From a bacterium (GTDB taxonomy: Bacteria > CSSED10-310 > JAJRTK01), in assembly GCA_024278345.1 (NCBI GenBank), contig JAJRTK010000294.1:1-8399 (forward strand): a DNA stretch of 8,399 nucleotides, given 5' to 3'. The position numbers and the translations under genes are program-made. Under the pieces are notes generated by a model that was not told where the DNA came from, did not search any database, and saw only the letters and a list, made by a program, of their open reading frames with translations. Shown here one piece after another: positions 5,434 through 8,399 of this stretch (position 1 is the stretch's first letter; the number at the start of each line of letters is the position of its first letter).

Positions 5434-7908
5434 CTAGCCCTGGCCGGCGATGAACTGGTTAAGAAGATCGATGACCCACTCCAGGAGAACCTTGAGATCG
5501 ACGCTGGTGGCACCATATCCCGTCAGATAATCCAGGCCTGGGCCGTCAGCGACGGTGTCCACTGAATCAAGCTGGATTCCGGGGATGAGGAGTCCCGAGC
5601 CGCCGACACCGTTGACCAGATCGAGGATCCTGGTGAACCGATCATCGATGATGGCCGTGGCCATGGCTTGACCGCTGGCGTGTGGCAGGCTGAGGAAGCC
5701 GCCGCCCATGACCTGGTATCCCTCCACCGGGCGTGACAAGATGAACTTCGCGGCGCCCTGGTCGATGATGACATCTGACGTTGCCCATACGTCGAAATCG
5801 AACGACGTCGCTTTTTCGGTCAGCCCGTCGAAGACACCATCAAGATCGACGTCCACAAGGACATCGGCTTGGAAGCCGGTAGTGTAGAGGTCCAGGCCGC
5901 CTGAGGCTCGGGCGGGTCCTTGGCGAATGCCGACGACGGGGGCCATGCTGAACCGGACGTCGATTCGGACTGGCGTCCCGTTGGGAGCGTAGTCTCGAAG
6001 GCCTGGAAGCAAGGCGTCTGGCGTTCCTGGATCGAGGTCGCCGACCCGAAGGGGCACGGTCGTCGTTCCCACCTTGAGCTCGTCTTCGATGGAGCCGGTC
6101 AAGAGACCTGCGGCCAGGGAAGCCGCCAGCGACTGGTTGATGAGGTCGTCGGCGAAATCGAAGCTCGATCCCAGCTCTCCCGGGAGGCTATCGGGGAAGA
6201 GTGAACCGTTGGAGGCACCGTCCGGCGCCGGATTCCCCGTGAACGGGAAAGTTACGCTGGCGTCGCCCACGGCGGCGTCGAATCGAATCACGACGCCTTC
6301 GTTGTCGGGATCCTGGCTCAACTGGGCCAGGGTCAGTGTCACTGGGATGAGCTGATTCGGCTCGGTGGTAAAGGTCGTGTCGCCCAGGTCCAGGGGATTG
6401 TTCTGCTGGAGTGAGGAATTGACGACTCCAAAGATCTGATCGTCGGTGTCGGTGGCAAAGGGTCCGCAGGCTCCACCCCAGAGGCGGTCTGTGTCGAAGG
6501 GATCGCCAGTGCCGCCTTCATCCGTGACGATGTCGCTGCCGCCCGCGAGATCCGTCACCGTCGCCTGGATCAGACCCGTGGCGATGGAGATCTCCGCCCG
6601 GACTCGCATCCTCACGCGCCCAAAACGCATCCGGTTGAGCCCCTTGTCAGGGCACGCCTGGAGGTAGAAAATCGAAAACTTGATCTCCCCTACAAACTTT
6701 GAATAGGGCATGGAGATTCCGTCCACCAAGAGCTCCATGTCCATGACGACCTTATCGGTGGTGACCCCGACGAGTTCCAGCTTGTCCAGTTGGACTGAGC
6801 CATCAGCGTCCAGTGCAACGTCCGTGAAGCTTGCGTCGAGCTTGATGGCCGAGTTCGGGTCGGCGGCGTGTGTACACTCCGTGGGATCCGCTGGAGGATT
6901 GTTGGGATCGTTGCCGGGGAAACAGACGTCGATGGGGTAGGTCAGTTGTCCGAAAAGGTCATTCCAATCCGTTGCCGTCTGGGCATTGAACTCTTGTCGG
7001 AACTCCTCCAGGAGCGTCAATCCCGTTTGGGGCTTTGGCGACAGGGACATGGAGAAAGCCCAGTGGAGGAGCTGTCCTCCAAGGCCCTCGCCTGCCAGAG
7101 AGACCAGGCGTGCCACCGTGATCGATTCGGTTCCAAGAGTACCGGTCAGCTCCAAGAAATTGGGCCCATCTTTCAGGTTCACCGTCGTCGAGAAGGTTCC
7201 CGTAATGCCCGTCTGAATTGTCGTGCCATTGAGCTTGAGAATCCCCGTAGGCACTGCTCGGCCCGTCAAAGGTGCGTCGATAGTGACGGTCACCGCAAGG
7301 CTGGGATCTTGCACGGATCCCACGAGATCCTGAGGCGAATCGATGGAGACGATGAGGCCGCTGGGCTGCGGCAGGACCGTAGGATCTTCCGCTCGACCGA
7401 ACACGATATCGCTTGGGCTTGAGCCTGTACCAAAGACAGCGAGGACCTTGTAATAATACCCCTCTCCGGCAACGACGCTCGTGTCGGAATGGGTCATCTG
7501 GGCGAAGTCGGTGTACGTGGTCAGGAGCTTGAAGTCGAGAAACGCCCCCGCGTATGCCTGCCAAAGTGTGAAGGAGCCCAGGAAACAGACTCCCAAGACC
7601 AGGAGCCCCTGTTGAAGAACCTTGCGACGGCGCAGGAGAAAAAGTCCACCCAGTAAGAGAAAAAATGCGCCGACGGTCAGCGGTAGGTTCGAGGATATCG
7701 TGAAGGCGGGAACGGCCCGGTACAGCTCGTATCGAACGAAATCCGTACTGCTGGCCGGCTGGTTCCAGCTCAAACTGATTTGTGTCGATGAGGTTGAATC
7801 GACGCAAATGACCAAACTCGACAGCGAGCTACAGGTCGTGGCTTCACTCCCCGAAGCCGTAAACAAAGTGGTCAAGAGAAGAAACGGCAGAATGACTTTC
7901 GCTTTCAT
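5434..7908 (-). CDS. Large exported beta-rich protein: split FN3-like domain with transmembrane hairpin, Ig-like domain, possible lipid-binding-like C-terminus
   Basis: 824-aa protein of unknown function. Residues 1-23 form a signal peptide ending in SEA. About 43-70 and 126-173 read as the two halves of one fibronectin type III-like domain (ISLSWNQP...YELYRA, then TYTDFAQ...GYYYKVLAVFG). Between them are two hydrophobic helices, about 75-92 and 101-119, joined by RRRK (93-96). About 182-272 is an Ig-like domain (PTGILKLNGTTIQTG, DGPNFLELTG). About 350-824 is beta-rich with acidic DxD loops (LDADGSVQLD at 365-374; DVDLDG at 686-691, like a calcium loop). It also contains DFADDLINQSLAASLAAGLL (584-603), which recalls a helix of BPI-like lipid-binding barrels; that link is tentative. 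Six Cys lie outside the membrane segments and could pair. The ATG at 7908 starts the signal peptide but has no clear Shine-Dalgarno site; a GTG at 8025 would add 39 residues in front of it. A terminator follows. The gene appears monocistronic. Confidence 0.9.
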   Translation of the reverse strand: MKAKVILPFLLLTTLFTASGSEATTCSSLSSLVICVDSTSSTQISLSWNQPASSTDFVRYELYRAVPAFTISSNLPLTVGAFFLLLGGLFLLRRRKVLQQGLLVLGVCFLGSFTLWQAYAGAFLDFKLLTTYTDFAQMTHSDTSVVAGEGYYYKVLAVFGTGSSPSDIVFGRAEDPTVLPQPSGLIVSIDSPQDLVGSVQDPSLAVTVTIDAPLTGRAVPTGILKLNGTTIQTGITGTFSTTVNLKDGPNFLELTGTLGTESITVARLVSLAGEGLGGQLLHWAFSMSLSPKPQTGLTLLEEFRQEFNAQTATDWNDLFGQLTYPIDVCFPGNDPNNPPADPTECTHAADPNSAIKLDASFTDVALDADGSVQLDKLELVGVTTDKVVMDMELLVDGISMPYSKFVGEIKFSIFYLQACPDKGLNRMRFGRVRMRVRAEISIATGLIQATVTDLAGGSDIVTDEGGTGDPFDTDRLWGGACGPFATDTDDQIFGVVNSSLQQNNPLDLGDTTFTTEPNQLIPVTLTLAQLSQDPDNEGVVIRFDAAVGDASVTFPFTGNPAPDGASNGSLFPDSLPGELGSSFDFADDLINQSLAASLAAGLLTGSIEDELKVGTTTVPLRVGDLDPGTPDALLPGLRDYAPNGTPVRIDVRFSMAPVVGIRQGPARASGGLDLYTTGFQADVLVDVDLDGVFDGLTEKATSFDFDVWATSDVIIDQGAAKFILSRPVEGYQVMGGGFLSLPHASGQAMATAIIDDRFTRILDLVNGVGGSGLLIPGIQLDSVDTVADGPGLDYLTGYGATSVDLKVLLEWVIDLLNQFIAGQG

Positions 7909-8210
7909 AGGCGAACCCAGATTCTCAGGTGGTCGGTGTCGGTCCCCAGTGCAGGGCGACCGCGAACAATACGGCAGTTCGATGACATAGGCACGTTTGA
8001 AACATCGTAGTGTAGCCGATTTCACTCAGAATGCAAGCTCCGACGTTGTTGCGCCGGGGTTGTGGGGCCTTTTATTTCTGGGGGCGGACCGAGATTGATC
8101 CCCGAAATCGTGGAATCGAGCAACGGGAAAAGGTGGTACGCAGGTTTCGGGCAGTTAAAGGGTTTCCCGAAAACGGGACCTATCAAATTGTCGTGTTTTT
8201 GCTATACAAT
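7909..8210. other. Non-coding leader and upstream region of the large exported protein gene
   Basis: No credible gene. It should contain the promoter of the minus-strand gene starting at 7908; the best candidate (TTGCAT, 16 bases, TACACT, at about 8008-8035 on the minus strand) is weak. It holds a partial copy of the 3603-3643 palindrome at 7940-7959. An imperfect inverted repeat, TTTCGGG (8145-8151) with CCCGAAA (8166-8172), lies closer to the repeats. Short frames here have no ribosome sites. Confidence 0.5.
7940..7959. repeat. Partial copy of the 3603-3643 palindromic element
   Basis: CGGTCCCCAGTGCAGGGCGA is identical to 3605-3623 in 19 bases except for one inserted T. Only the first arm and loop are conserved; the second arm is absent. 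It lies in the untranslated leader of the large exported protein gene, 32 bases upstream of its ATG. Confidence 0.55.
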
Positions 8211-8295
8211 TTTCTTCGCCGAAACGGTGGCACCGGCATCTTGCCGGTGTAGCGCCCTCCGGGCTGCACGGAGCCGGGAAGGAGGCCCACCCCAG
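8211..8295. repeat. 85-bp direct repeat, copy 1
   Basis: Identical over 85 bases to 8315-8399. It begins TTTCTTCGCCGAAACGG and includes a perfect hairpin CACCGGCA-TCT-TGCCGGTG (8231-8249), then a GC-rich segment ending GGCCCACCCCAG. The sequence translates to TGKMPVP-like (minus) and TGILPV-like (plus) strings, a signature I remember from spurious ORFs over dispersed repeats, so any protein call here is rejected. A 19-base spacer, 8296-8314, separates it from copy 2. Confidence 0.9.
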
Positions 8296-8314
8296 CGGTG
8301 ATGTTGTCAACCGG

Positions 8315-8399
8315 TTTCTTCGCCGAAACGGTGGCACCGGCATCTTGCCGGTGTAGCGCCCTCCGGGCTGCACGGAGCCGGGAAGGAGGCCCACCCCAG
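8315..8399. repeat. 85-bp direct repeat, copy 2 (ends at window edge)
   Basis: An exact copy of 8211-8295 at a period of 104 bases, with the same internal hairpin at 8335-8353. The copy stops exactly at the last base of the window, so the true repeat end and any further copies cannot be seen. Confidence 0.9.

Noticed and set aside
6959-7807. A 282-codon minus-strand frame inside the large exported protein gene.
   Set aside because: Same-strand frame-shifted shadow, Arg and Pro-rich, whereas the main frame has a signal peptide and clear domains.
8185-8210. TATACAAT near 8203 as a plus-strand promoter.
   Set aside because: It has a -10-like sequence but no -35 at suitable spacing, and it leads into repeats, not a gene.
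8227-8246. TGGCAC followed by TTGCC in the 85-bp repeat as a sigma-54 promoter.
   Set aside because: The spacer is seven bases instead of five, so GG and GC are 12 bases apart; the motif is simply the repeat's hairpin.
8155-8394. A 79-codon minus-strand frame across the two 85-bp repeats.
   Set aside because: It is mostly translation of the repeats, with TGKMPVP-like strings typical of spurious ORFs, and no ribosome site is visible.
8211-8399. The repeat-spacer-repeat layout as a CRISPR array.
   Set aside because: The repeat unit is 85 bases with a 19-base spacer and there are no cas genes; CRISPR repeats are far shorter.

Overview
The window is bacterial chromosomal DNA, GC-rich by eye, carrying five protein-coding genes and several interspersed non-coding repeats. 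Three of the five products have Sec-type signal peptides, and the style (SD-led genes, a two-component/c-di-GMP protein, a sigma-54 type promoter, exported multidomain beta-rich proteins) suggests an environmental, probably Gram-negative bacterium. The repeat at the right end translates to TGKMPVP/TGILPV-like strings. I remember these from spurious ORFs in planctomycete, verrucomicrobial, cyanobacterial and similar genomes, but I cannot assign a phylum. No mobile element gene, RNA gene or CRISPR array is visible.

Layout. 1-178: non-coding, with three consecutive short hairpins. 179-2191 (minus): a complete gamma-glutamyltransferase. 2192-2514: shared divergent intergenic region. 2515-3603 (plus): an exported DUF1028 (Ntn-hydrolase-like) protein with a C-terminal TPR region, whose stop codon runs into a perfect 19-bp stem-loop. 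3866-4912 (plus): a response regulator diguanylate cyclase (REC, coiled coil, GGDEF). 4893-5138 (minus): a small zinc-ribbon protein that overlaps the cyclase tail to tail by 20 bp and has a consensus sigma-54 promoter upstream. 5376-5414: a rho-independent terminator. 5434-7908 (minus): an 824-aa exported beta-rich protein whose first FN3-like domain is split by a transmembrane hairpin. 7909-8210: its leader and non-coding DNA. 8211-8399: two identical 85-bp repeats at a 104-bp period, the second ending exactly at the window edge.

How the parts may work together. The gamma-glutamyltransferase and the DUF1028-TPR protein are divergent neighbours. Both are predicted to be exported, and both belong to the Ntn-hydrolase fold group, so they may form a co-regulated periplasmic peptide/glutathione-processing pair (inference). 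The cyclase is a stand-alone output protein with no kinase beside it. The small zinc-ribbon gene looks separately controlled by sigma-54 and an enhancer-binding protein. I see no single defined multi-gene defence or biosynthetic system. The most unusual items are the membrane hairpin inside an FN3-like domain, the sigma-54-driven zinc-ribbon gene, and the repeat families at both ends.
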